DNA of 64,000 nt from Circinella umbellata. Taxonomy: Eukaryota > Mucoromycota > Mucoromycetes > Mucorales > Lichtheimiaceae. Below, piece by piece: positions 47,959-58,202 of this stretch. Both the position numbers and the translations under genes were made by a program. The stretch lies in assembly GCA_025093555.1 (NCBI GenBank), contig JAIWNF010000005.1:620001-684000 (forward strand), given 5' to 3'. The notes below the pieces were generated by a model. The model was not told where the DNA came from. It did no database searches and was given only the letters and a program-made list of their open reading frames with translations. Each line of letters begins with the position of its first letter. Positions within the stretch are counted from its first letter, which is position 1.

Positions 47959-49387
47959 TTAATTCAAAAATCCCACAAACTGAATCTTTCCTGATTCAGC
48001 TGCTTTAGTAAAAATCTTCTTTCTGCTATTCAGGTAACGATCGAAAACTGAACTGCATTCACGACAGTGGTACACCTCAGCACCACCAACTACACGAGCA
48101 TTACCACATGAACTACATGTGACAGATGTATGTCTTTCTTCTTGCACCACAACAATTTTACCTAAAAGTTGTGCTGATCATTTATAGCGGTATTAGTTTA
48201 ATTTACCATCTTATATAATGTAATAGTGAACGCTACTTTTATTTTCTATATAAATTACCTCTTTGTGTAAGCTTAAGATGGAATTTGTAATGAGACCATA
48301 ACAGCATCTGTTGTACTGTTCGATTTCTAATTACACGGAAGCCACGATGACTTGAGTGTGCAATCATACCTTGGATATTAAATGGTGGTATGATAATTCC
48401 ATCATATGTGTTGAGAAGATAGTAGATTGTGCTGTTATGGTATTCATCAGTCAAATTTCTAAGCACCTTTCTTTCTTTTCTTCTAGCACTGTCAATGCAT
48501 GCTGCTCTCTTTAATTTTCTCTTTGAACCAACGTTTTGTAAATTATCTCTCATTGAAATTAAAGTATCAATTATTCTTCCACGACGCTATAATCTTTGAA
48601 TGGCACTTGACCCAATTTTGCCCACCCCAACAGTTGGTGAATATAGCGAATGAGGGGTTCTAACACCTGGATCAATTGCTCATTATCTAATCGTTCACTC
48701 CAAGCCATATACCAGTGTTTTATGTGTTGATTATAGTAAACTCAAATTCTTTCGTCACAAAGGGAAAGTGTAAAATTTTTCATGCCTCGAATGCAGCATA
48801 CATTAGCTCAATTATTATGATAGTACAATGAGCGCACTACGAAATGCAACAACTTGAACTAAATTACAAAAAAAAAAAAGATACATATGTGCATTTAATG
48901 AGAAACTATTACACAATTCTTTCCAACTTATTTTAAAATTACCTTATTAGTTCTGAACTTTAGAGCACGAATATTGAGATGATGATTTCTTACTGTCGAC
49001 AATGCCTGTTGTATACCATTTTCAATAGCATCAAGCGTTGGGGCTTGCTGACGTTCTTCCTTCGCCAAATATATATTGATAATAATTCTTACAAGTCTTT
49101 GAAAAAACACACCTCTTGACAGCCCCCCCTTGTGTATTCTCGAGTGCAGTTGTACATATAAAGTTACTATTTTGCAGTTCTTGCGCAATTTCTCGTTCTT
49201 CATTATCATAATCGTTAATATTTAAGAAGTTACCCACTGTGAAATAAATTATATTGTTAGAGCTATTTATTGTTGTATCATTTTTATATGATGGAAGAGA
49301 AGAGAAATATTTACCTTCAAAACTGACTAACGACAGTCTTTTATACCAATTCAAGACAGTGTTATATGCTACTCGTGTGTATTGCAT
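47959..49387 (-). pseudogene. Fanzor (eukaryotic TnpB-like nuclease), decayed
   Basis: Minus strand, with introns. N-terminal pieces: MQYTRVAYNTVLNWYKRL, intron (GTAAAT...TTTCACAG), NFLNINDYDNEEREIAQELQ, NSNFICTTALENT, and after a frameshift in a G run LSRGVFFQRLVRIIINIYLA. The RuvC-I motif AIDPGVRTPHSLYSPTVGVG has its Asp codon at 48671-48673. Next come HNSTIYYLLNTYDGIIIPPF and VQQMLLWSHYKFHLKL, then an intron 48258-48162 and VVVQEERHTSVTCSSCGNAR, a zinc ribbon (CSSCG...CREC), and FDRYLNSRKKIF. This order is typical of TnpB/Fanzor C-terminal halves. Damage: the G-run frameshift, a TAG after SAIQRL, and Tyr where the DRD motif would place the third RuvC Asp. The middle section 48690-48900 is poorly resolved. 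Confidence 0.88.
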
Positions 49388-49654
49388 GTTAAGAACCTAT
49401 AACTGTTGAACTTCAGGGCTTGGGTATACTTGGACCTTTCTTGTACGGTATGTACCAACATTATCATGGACATCTAGTATCATATTTCCTTGCAATTTTT
49501 CAATAAAACAATAAAACTAGGTCACACTTTTTGACCATTATTATATGTTACATATGGGACTTGATACCCTTAACCATGGATGTAATATTAACCGACGGGA
49601 TTTAAAATGTTTTTAATTTTGGACAAATGACGGTTTAAGACAGAATGCACCATA

Positions 49655-50306
49655 GTTCTGATGGTAGCATGTTTTTAAATATGAAATTATATAACAAAAT
49701 CAATACTAAGAATACTATTGTACTTGATGGTGGCTATACTTTGTTTGTAAAGCAAGTTGTTGATTTATCAGTATTGAAGGTTATGAATTTATGGATGATA
49801 ATTTTGTATATCCTATTAGAAAAAATCCTGGTGAAAGTTTAACTATTACAGAAGATCATTTTAATAAAACATTTAGAAGTTTTAGAAGTAAAGTTGAAAC
49901 CAATTTTCAGGATTAGGTAATAAATTTTATAGATTTTATAATAATAAATCTGTTGTAAAAATGGATAATATAAAGTTTTATAATTTACAATTTAGAGTCG
50001 CATGTTTATTTAAAAATATACAAAAGTTTTGTGAATTATTTAATGTAACAACTTTGCCACATTATAAGTTATGGGAAATAGGAACTTTGAATTTTCTATT
50101 TGAAAGAATTAATTGATATCGTTGTTAGTAATAAAAAGCAAAATAAGAGTAAATCAAGTAAAATGCTTGAATTGCAAAGTAGTTTCTTAAATATCGATAT
50201 ATCTGACACTTCAATAATAGATAATGAATATTCTGGTGATGAAATCAATAATAACTCTAGTAATTCGAGTGATGAACTGATGATTATCAAAGAAGTAAAG
50301 AATTAA
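49655..50306 (+). pseudogene. HARBI1-like DDE transposase, 3' part
   Basis: Resumes directly after the TA of the Fanzor element: SDGSMFLNMKLYNKINTKNT, IVLDGGYTLFVKQVVDLS (second catalytic Asp region), FVYPIRKNPGESLTITEDHF, then NKTFRSFRSKVETNF (candidate catalytic Glu region), KFYNLQFRVACLFKNIQKFC and LPHYKLWEIGTLNF. After a frame change a Ser/Asn-rich acidic tail runs to 50306 (KELIDIVVSNKKQNKSKSSK ... IIKEVKN). At least two frameshifts and a stop inside FQD* make it non-functional. Confidence 0.65.
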
Positions 50307-51331
50307 TAAAGAAAAGGAAAAGAAAGAGCATATAAATTATATGAAATTGAAGCAATTGTGGACCATAAAGTTGACAATGATATATATCACTTTTTAGCTA
50401 ATGGAAAGATTATTCAGAAAGTGAAAATACTTAGTTAACTATTGATAACTTCAATAAAAAAGCAATGTTAAAAACATTTATTGAAACCAATAACATTGGT
50501 ATACTCTAATTTAGTTTTATAATATAAGATGTGATAATCTACCTAATATATTCAAAGAGAGTTTAGTTGTTCTCTTTTTTTTAGCAATTAATGTGTAACA
50601 TCTGTACCTATTACTATTGAACCAACTTCTTTATAATATCTGCTAGATTAAACAATCTGCTATTACATATATATATATTTTTATATATAATTTTTTTAAT
50701 TTTTTTTTGTCTTTTCTATTTTTATATATCACTCCATCTATCTTTTCTATAATTTTTTGTTTAGGTTTTTTTATTTTTTTGTAGGGCTTTTATTTCTGTT
50801 TTTTTGGGATATGTCATTTACTATGTGTGGAACAAAGATAATCAGATTTATTATCACCTAACGCCTATATTTGTTCTTATTTTTCGATGGCACATATGGC
50901 CCATTTTTTTTTCTATTTTTAAAAACATGTGTACATACATTCGGGCTGCTATTTACATACCAGAAGTTTCTTGTTTCTATAACTAGCATTTTTTCTTCAA
51001 TACATAATATTTTTCATAAGTTTTTGTTTATTTTTATTTGTATTACATAAAACTTTATCTTCAAAGTATTTTTCATAACTTCATTCATAATATCTTTAAT
51101 AGAATGAAGCATTGTCTGTTTGCATATAAGAAAATCTTTATTTAATAAAAACATACTTTTGATGTTCTTTTCTTTAAAAAAATAGAATTCAATTTTTGTA
51201 TAATATAAAAATTAATTATATGCATAATTTGAATCTCCGAAATGATAATAAAAGAATAAAATTTTAAAAGAATTATAGGCAACAATAATTTTGTCACTAT
51301 AGATATACTCGCTAACAGCTTTTCTTATTTG
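50307..51331. other. AT-rich spacer, no gene seen
   Basis: Poly-T-rich DNA following the transposase remnant. The ORF 50804-50986 is a hydrophobic, low-information translation. The outer end of the Harbinger-like element is presumably here but no clear TIR was found. Confidence 0.4.
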
Positions 51332-51630
51332 TTTAATATATTATCTCTAACATTATATACTTGATATTTTTTCTCTGACAATTTTTCTCTATCATTTTTT
51401 TGACAAACATTTTTTTTGGCAATATTTTCCTCTAACATTGTATATTTAACAATTTTTCTCTTATGTACATTTTCTATCTTACATTTTCTCTCTAACGTTG
51501 TCTCTAACATTTTTTTAACATTATCAAGCATTGTCTGTAACACTTTTTCTCTAAGATTTTTATTTCTTACGTTGTATCTTTAACATCTTTTCATTTTTTA
51601 CATATATTCTTTACATGTTTTTTTTTACTA
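51332..51630 (+). repeat. Degenerate TCTCTAACA tandem array upstream of copy D
   Basis: Irregular repetition of (T)CTCTAACATT/ATTTTTCTC units, about 15 copies. The same array, inverted with its gene, lies upstream of copy A at 59945-60245 as TGTTAGAGAAAAA-type units, and a shorter CTCTTTAACAT-type version precedes copy B (41620-41690). It appears to be a fixed 5' component of this repeat family. Confidence 0.7.
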
Positions 51631-51631
51631 T

Positions 51632-52740
51632 ATGAATTCAAGTATGACAGAAGAAAGCAATGCTTTTTGTTGTAAAGTTTGTGATATTGACTTTGAAACT
51701 TTTTCAGAATTAAAAAATCATAGTTACAGCAGTTATGTTTATAAAATAAAAGTCGTTATCAGTAGATACATAAGAACTAGACAATCAAATTTTAAAGATG
51801 ATATTTTTTTTTTTTAAAAAAAGAAATAGACACTATTATAGAAGTCAACAAGGTTGATGGTAAATTTAATTGTCCCAAATGCCCAAGCAAGCTCAGTATT
51901 CCTACAACATTGAGTACTTATCTCAAGAACAAACATGATGGTTACTATGAAACCATTTCTACATAAAGGAAAGAAGCAAAGAAACCTTGAAGATGATAAT
52001 AGCGATGATTCCCGATCGATTTTCTTAAAGCATCAAAAGTTACTGAGCCCTCAGTTAAATTTAGATGTGGGTGATTCAAATTCTCGTTCAATTGGTTCTT
52101 CACTTTCAACATCATCTCTTTGTGATAATGACATGGGGGTATTACTTGCGTCAAATCCCATGGATCTTCCAGAAACTGATCAAGAAAAATAATAATGTTA
52201 AGCAGGATTGGAAATTAGAAATCAATAGTAATATTGGTAGAAAATAGGAAAAAGTATTATATGCTTGCCTCTCTAAACTCCATTGAAGATATACTTGAAA
52301 ATCAACCAACTGGTGTATGGACATTACCAGATCGAAATACCACAAAGTCATCAGATTTTGTTTAATCAAGCTCAAATTTAATTCCCGGTTCTTCACTGGA
52401 CAGTAAATGTCACTTAATGGATTTTCTAATTTATATATATATATATATATATAAACCACGCTTAACAATATAAAGTCATTAATGTTACATTTAACCAGGT
52501 TCATTAAATAATTTCTACGTATGAAACTCAATTACGTATGGATTTAGTTATCTTTACATATTTACAAGTGTGAGCTTTATTTATATTAAAAGGAGGTTTG
52601 GGTTGATCTGTTATCTGCTAAATCCAATGGATAAATAATGTATAAGTATTGACTGATATTAGTCATCTTACGTATATAATTATGAAGTACCATGTGGGTG
52701 GCTATAATGATCCTATTCAAAGGTACACTTTCAGTAACCG
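51632..52740 (+). pseudogene. Zinc-finger repeat family, copy D
   Basis: The ATG at 51632 begins MNSSMTEESNAFCCKVCDID, the same N-terminus as copy A, with finger 1 partly intact (CKVC present, histidine spacing lost). After the poly-T/AAAG intron-like stretch comes finger 2, FNCPKCPSKLSIPTTLSTYL, with the first His mutated to Tyr. The downstream half (KHQKLLSPQLNLDVGDSNSR ... SNPMDLPETDQEK) differs from copy A but matches copy E. Stops are present in the region of 51966 and after QEK. Homology with E continues through non-coding sequence to about 52740. Confidence 0.75.
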
Positions 52741-53600
52741 AGATACATCTCTGTTATTAAATAGTTAAATATGCATATAAAAATAAAAATAAAAACATGA
52801 AATGGGTTGCTTTACGTAAATTGAAACGTATTTATATTTATTATGGAAGATTAATTAGGAGACTTATTGATATCTTTCAGATATCAAATTAAGTCTTAAC
52901 AACAACTTACCAGTTGTTTAGGGTTTACTTCGTAAAGTCCAGAACACCTTCAAAAAATCCTCGATTTTTCTCGGACACCTTCTCTAACATCTAGGAAGTA
53001 GACAATCGATTCGATTTCTAGAAATCGAGTAAAGTAAAAATTTAAATAAATTTAATTTTTATCTTTACATATCTTAATGATTAATAGATTTTTTAATTAC
53101 ATTAAAAATCTTATTATCATAGGATATTCAATTAGTCCTCATAATTTGTACTTTTAATATATATATGGTCGCTTCCTTGCTGTACTACTACGTACATGTT
53201 TAGAAAAAATTTCAGGAATAAAAACTGAAAAATATCTTACTAGAAAAAAAGCCATGACAAGATAGAAGTATGTGACGATAAAGAAAGAAAGAGCAGAAAT
53301 CGATGGAAACTATATTACTATTCTTGGATTGAGTCTGGCTTTATCTGTATTATCGGAGAACAGACGGCTTGTGCTTGAATTAGATACCAAAGAACTGTGG
53401 CTGTATATAGTAAGATGTGGATTGATTTTGCGATACTTGGATATGTATTCTATCAAATGTGGTGTTGATAACTGTACGCTAAAGATGTAAAGTAATACAT
53501 AATTGTCTGTTCCAGATGCTTTCTAGGCATGTCTAGACACAAAGCAAGCCTTCGTTCTTAATAGATAAGTTTTGCTATAGCACTATGTCCACATTCAAGT
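52741..53600. other. Spacer with one unassigned ORF
   Basis: The ORF 53272-53490 (MTIKKERAEIDGNYITILGL ... DNCTLKM, 72 codons) has somewhat protein-like composition but no recognisable motif or flanking exons. Small hairpins occur near 52860-52890 and 53010-53035. Nothing else is supported. Confidence 0.35.
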
Positions 53601-53606
53601 AGTTTG

Positions 53607-54320
53607 GCTTACAAAAGCGAAGTCGCCGATTGTTGCTGCGCTACAGGATTAAAATCATCCTTTGAATTAATTTTTGTTTGTTTGAGTAATATGTGTAGAT
53701 CTTGCTCATATGATGAGTGTATCAGTAAACCTACTACATCACGCGCTGGAAATTGAATATTATGTATATGGTCATGTTCTACTTCTACAAAAAGCGCAAA
53801 TTTTGCCATAGGTAGCACAGCACGGTGAGGAGATGCATAGTATTGTATACGAGGTTGCGCTAGCAACATGTTGTAAGATTTGCGTTACCACTCGAGCTGT
53901 ATACTGACGGTTGGTGCAGTAGATTTCTTTTCTTGTGGCACGTGTTGGCTTGCCGCAGCTGGCATAAGAAATCGGTTTTGTGCTGCATGAACGTTTGAGT
54001 AGATTTTTTGTTGTAGGTTTTTCTATTGTGGGAGTGTCGTGCTGTAGTAGTATCATTTAATTCAGCTTTGTGAAACTAGGTTTAAATTGTGCTAATTCTT
54101 CTACAAGGTTGGTAATTTGTTGCTTTGCTACTATTAAATCAAGAACAAGTTACTTTTAAGCAACCAACTTTAGTATGATACTTTCTACCACTTTTCGATT
54201 TGCTTGTGCCCTTTCTTCATTTGCCGCTACGTACCTGTTTTTTCAAAGCAATTGCTCTTTCAAGCAATTCATCTATCTTTGGACTTTTTTGAAGAAGCTA
54301 GTAATGTCATCCATGGTGTT
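53607..54320 (-). pseudogene. Broken coiled-coil/Cys-containing gene of unknown family
   Basis: The minus strand shows a start MDDITSFFKKVQ near 54315, then pieces IDELLERAIALKKQ, ANEERAQANRKVVESIILKL and QQITNLVEELAQFKPSFTK in shifting frames. They are followed by two overlapping open stretches, 54056-53772 (CSTKPISYASCGKPTRATRK) and 53869-53609 (QYYASPHRAVLPMAKFALFV ... VEHDHIHNIQFPARDVVGLL). The pieces read as one decayed gene, perhaps with introns. I do not recognise it. Confidence 0.4.
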
Positions 54321-54646
54321 GGTAAGCGAGGTGATGATAATCTGGAATTGGTTTTCTTTGCAAAAGGAATTTTTGCGTAATGTGGTGGGAGTGTGGCGGT
54401 ACGTCGTTTATTCTTGTTGGTTTGTGCTATTAATGTGCTGTAATAACTCTACGAAAACGAGAGTTCCCTTTACGTATTTGATAATATTTGTAGTTGCTAT
54501 TTATATATTTTGAGTTGGTGGCTATGTATCATTTCCTTTTATAGCTATTGTGGCTATTGCAATAACGAGGTACTATCTTTAAATCTTCTAGGCAGTTTGC
54601 TTTGAGCAAAAGATACGTAATCAAGAGAGTGGTAAAAAGTATGGGG

Positions 54647-55062
54647 TGTGGTGAACCACCATAATAATACATATATTCCATCCATTCATAAATAATCGGT
54701 CAAACATCATTCCGTCAAGGATAAAAGATATAACCAATTATACACTATTATTTACTTTGATTCGTTCTTATTATTAATCCGGATAAAAAAGGAACATCAA
54801 AGAAAGAATGAGATTAGTAACAACTGTCACAAACGGTTTCAGAGAATGATCTAGAATTAATATTTATAATAGAACAAATATAATAGGTCCTCTCATCCAT
54901 TCGTATAAAACATAGTTTTAGCCATGACCGGATAAAATAAGATAGTTACATAATTTAGAAAAGATATAAAAGAGTAGTTATTTTATTTCAGGAATAAACA
55001 GATTCTCAACTATATTTTACTTTAGTCCCATCTTTCTATTTTTTACTACTCGTATTTATCTC
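54647..55062. repeat. LTR-like direct repeat, left copy
   Basis: About 416 bp, beginning TGTGGTGAACCACC and ending near TTTATCTC. It matches 56337-56764 in the same orientation along its whole length, with blocks such as TATTCCATCCATT, AATCGGTCAAACATCATTCC, TTATTAATCCGGAT and GAATAAACAGATTCTCAACT. The start carries a short palindrome around GGTTAACC. Confidence 0.75.
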
Positions 55063-56336
55063 ATGGGGGGTTATGCGCTGTACACATACTCGGCAATGTC
55101 TCTATGATTGCTTACCTTCTTTTATTTAATGACGACGAAAAAAAGAATAAGTATAAAATGAGCTCTATTGCTATAATATAATAAGGTCTCTAAGCGATGC
55201 CAAAAAGGATGGGGTAGGAGGGGAAAGGATATTTCATATCTATTATTTTCATGTCTAACTATTCAATTCAAAATAGATTCTACGTAACAGAACTGGTTGA
55301 GTCACTCAAATTAAAAATAGGGAATATAATTTGCTAATTCATCAAAGAATATAAAAGCAAGTAAACTTCTAATCAATAACCACATTATGATTATCAGTTG
55401 TATTATAGAAAACATCGTTAATATTGAAATCGTAGTCAAGGAGATTGCCACTGCTTATTGAGGCGATCACAAAAAAAAACTGGGTTTCTAACTGGGAAAA
55501 AAGTTGAAAAAATCTTCAGTTAGCAAGAAGTCCCAAAAATGTACAAAATAGGCGTCCATTCCATGGCCTTTAGCTTTTCTTTAGTGACCGTACTCTACAG
55601 GATCTGTATCCAGTACATTACCAGTCTACGTTTCTTAAACTAGACACACATCTAAGGCTAGACGATGATCAATGGCAGCCCTTCCTTAGAGTGAAGTGTC
55701 AATGCGGTTCCTTCCGGACACTTTCAGTAGTGGATGATCTCGCCCGTTCTATTTCAGAGCGTGGCACAGAAGATGCTGTGGTCTGATGGCCTCTTTTATA
55801 AAAGTAAGTGAATGATTTAGAAAAACAAATATTCTCTTTTTTATTTTTTTTCTGTTTAACTAAACTCTGATTGGCTTTATTTTTTTTCCTGAATGCCCAA
55901 TTTAAGAGCCAGAGAATAGGCATGGCAAAACTTGCTTTTCATCGCTAGACCATTTGATAAGTTTTCTGAATCGTTCGAGTGTTACCACTTTGTTTGGTTG
56001 TAACGAGTTGACGAACAGGGTAGTATGTTGAAAGATTGGGCGCCGTTCGCGAAATAAAATGAAAGAGTGCACCGAATAGAGACTAGGGATAGTATGAATT
56101 TTGACCTGAAATGACTTGATGATTTGAGGTTGTTTACCTTTTTCCTTGGGAAAGAAACTTCAAAAATAAGAGTAGAAAGGTTAGGGATGCAAACTGAAGC
56201 AAGAAAAATACTTTGTAAGTTATCAGATTGCTGAAGAAAACAAGTAAGACCACAAGAAGAAATGCAGGTTTACTTTGTAATGTGGTAAACATAAATTGGT
56301 TTTTATGCCAGGAGCCATTGTTCATGTGGTTGTGGT
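55063..56336. other. 1.27-kb interval between the direct repeats
   Basis: If the repeats are LTRs this is the internal region, but it contains no gag/pol motif, no clear tRNA primer site after the left copy and no polypurine tract before the right copy. Short open stretches occur (55923-55699 minus, KRGHQTTASSVPRSEIERAR). It could be a non-autonomous element, or unrelated sequence between two solo repeats. Confidence 0.4.
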
Positions 56337-56764
56337 TGTGGTTAACCACCGTAATAAAACATATATTCCATCCATTTACGTATGAGTAATCGGTCAAACA
56401 TCATTCCACCAAGGATAAAAAATATACAGTAACCAATTAAACAATATTATTTATTTTGATTTCTTCTTATTATTAATCCGGATTAAAAAAAAGGAACATC
56501 AGAGAAAGAAAGAGATAGTAACAACTGTTATAAACGGTTACAGAGAATGGTCTAGAATTTATATTTATAATAGAGAAAACATAGTAGGACCTGTCATTTA
56601 TTCATATAAAACATAGTTTTACTTGAACATGGTCAGATAAAATAAAATTGTTACATGGTTTAGAAAAAGATATAAGAGAGTACCTATTTTATTCAGGAAT
56701 AAACAGATTCTCAACTATATTTACTTTGGTCCCATCTTTTTATTTTACAATTCGCATTTATCTC
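56337..56764. repeat. LTR-like direct repeat, right copy
   Basis: About 428 bp, beginning TGTGGTTAACCACC. It pairs with 54647-55062. By eye the copies differ by roughly 15%, so if they are LTRs the insertion is old. Confidence 0.75.
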
Positions 56765-57019
56765 GGATATAACTGCCCTGCTGAGAGAATAAACCTGATC
56801 AAAAATCTTCTGCAGTAGAATAAGTTAAGTTTGATTAAAGATATGCTTCTTATAACGAAAACCGCTAGCGATTTTCGCAGCCTGCGAGTAATTAATTTGT
56901 TGTACTGAAACCAGCTGGAGCCATTGTAAAATTTTGTCTCAAGAAAAGAAAAGGAAAAAAAAATAGGCTAATAGCTTGAAAAGCAATATTGTTGTGATGC
57001 ATCTCATGGATCTCATTAA

Positions 57020-57470
57020 TTTATGCATGGGCGCTAAGTGACAGCTCTGTGCAATCTTTGACCATGTGCAAATATCGTTGAATATTCACATTGTTGTTGA
57101 CACCTTGACTAATCTCGCGACCAAGTACACCCAAAGAACGAAATACACCAGAGAATAAATATTGTAAGCATTTGAGAGACATATCTTGCTTCGCTTAATA
57201 TTTATACATCTTGGAAGCAGCAGTAGGGGTCGTATAAGATAGCTAATATTGAAGGTTTTCAATGTTCAGGTATTGATTAATAGTCTTACGATGCTCATTA
57301 TCAGTGAGGATTATAGTCGGTGACAATGAAGAATATACGTAACGACGAAAGAATTTCGCTTAAAAAGGGTGACGAGGACCAAAAGTAGAAAGGCCGAACT
57401 GATCAGGAGTGATGACAGGGTCTCTTGTTCTTCTTCTTCATCATCGTCCATGTTGACATTAGAGAATGTC
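57020..57470 (-). pseudogene. Remnant coding frame of an unknown repeat-like protein
   Basis: Read on the minus strand, one frame gives AKFFRRYVYSSLSPTIILTD, NEHRKTINQYLNIENLQY, then (after a stop) LSYTTPTAASKMYKY and CLQYLFSGVFRSLGVLGREI, SQGVNNNVNIQRYLHMVKDC and TELSLSAHA. Two or three stops interrupt it. The continuity argues for a decayed gene, most likely from a mobile element. No family is assigned. Confidence 0.45.
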
Positions 57471-57641
57471 AGGAGTTCTGCGGAAGGTTGAGCGGTTGAT
57501 TATGTTGCATAACAATAAATTATTCATTTTGTGATTGAATTGGAGTCTATAGTTTGCAGCGCGGACCGACCAAAAAAGAAGATCAAATAATGAGTCTTGG
57601 TCGAGGCTTCGCCGAAGACTTTATGACATTATTCGAGGCAG

Positions 57642-57836
57642 TACTGATGTAGATTGTCCCACCCTTCCCATTATCTCCCCTTTTTATTTATATATATATA
57701 TTCTCGTCATTTATATCGTACATATTTAGTGGTTAGTATCATATTTACATCTATTTCCATATATATCATATTTTTTTTTCACTCTGTAACTTCGAAACAA
57801 ATAAAGAAAAAATGGTTGACACAATCTACATCAGTA
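57642..57836. mobile_element. 191-bp MITE with TA target duplication
   Basis: The terminal sequence CTGATGTAGATTGT (57644) recurs inverted as ACAATCTACATCAG (ending 57834). TA lies immediately outside on both sides, and the TIR continues imperfectly as YCCAC/GTCAACC. The interior is pyrimidine- and TA-rich and non-coding. Confidence 0.75.
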
Positions 57837-58202
57837 TCAGCCGAAGAATAATATAGTGTAATGTCAGTACTCATTTTTATACTTATTTGTTTCGCTAAGA
57901 TAAAGCAAATCATAATTCATATTTTTTATTTGAGTGCCTCGAACATTTCAGTTAGAATTCATTTCGACACTTGAATATGAGTAATAAAACACAGATATGA
58001 CAGTCTGTGCACAACAACAACCTCATTTAGTGAGGTATCATACATTAGGTATTTTTAAAAACATCAAAGATTCTTTAACAGCGTCTATATTTCTTTAAAC
58101 TGATAATATGTGGTATTTATTTTTTATTTTTACTTTATATTGATACCAATGACTGTCTTCTGGTATTTTATAGAATAAAGAAAAATAAAACAAGAGTATT
58201 AT

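Larger units (their letters stand above)
46996..49652 (-). mobile_element. TA-flanked element carrying a Fanzor gene
   Basis: About 2.66 kb, flanked by TA at 46994-46995 and 49653-49654. The left end GGGTGTATTTCACATATAAC and the inverted right end TGGTGCATTCTGTC resemble the TIR TGGTGCATTTCACTTGT of the MITE at 40624. It encodes one protein on the minus strand, a decayed Fanzor, and no separate transposase. The 46996-47958 part lies downstream of the Fanzor stop and is non-coding; part of it is shared with the MITE. The whole element sits inside a split DDE transposase gene whose reading resumes immediately to its right. Confidence 0.75.
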
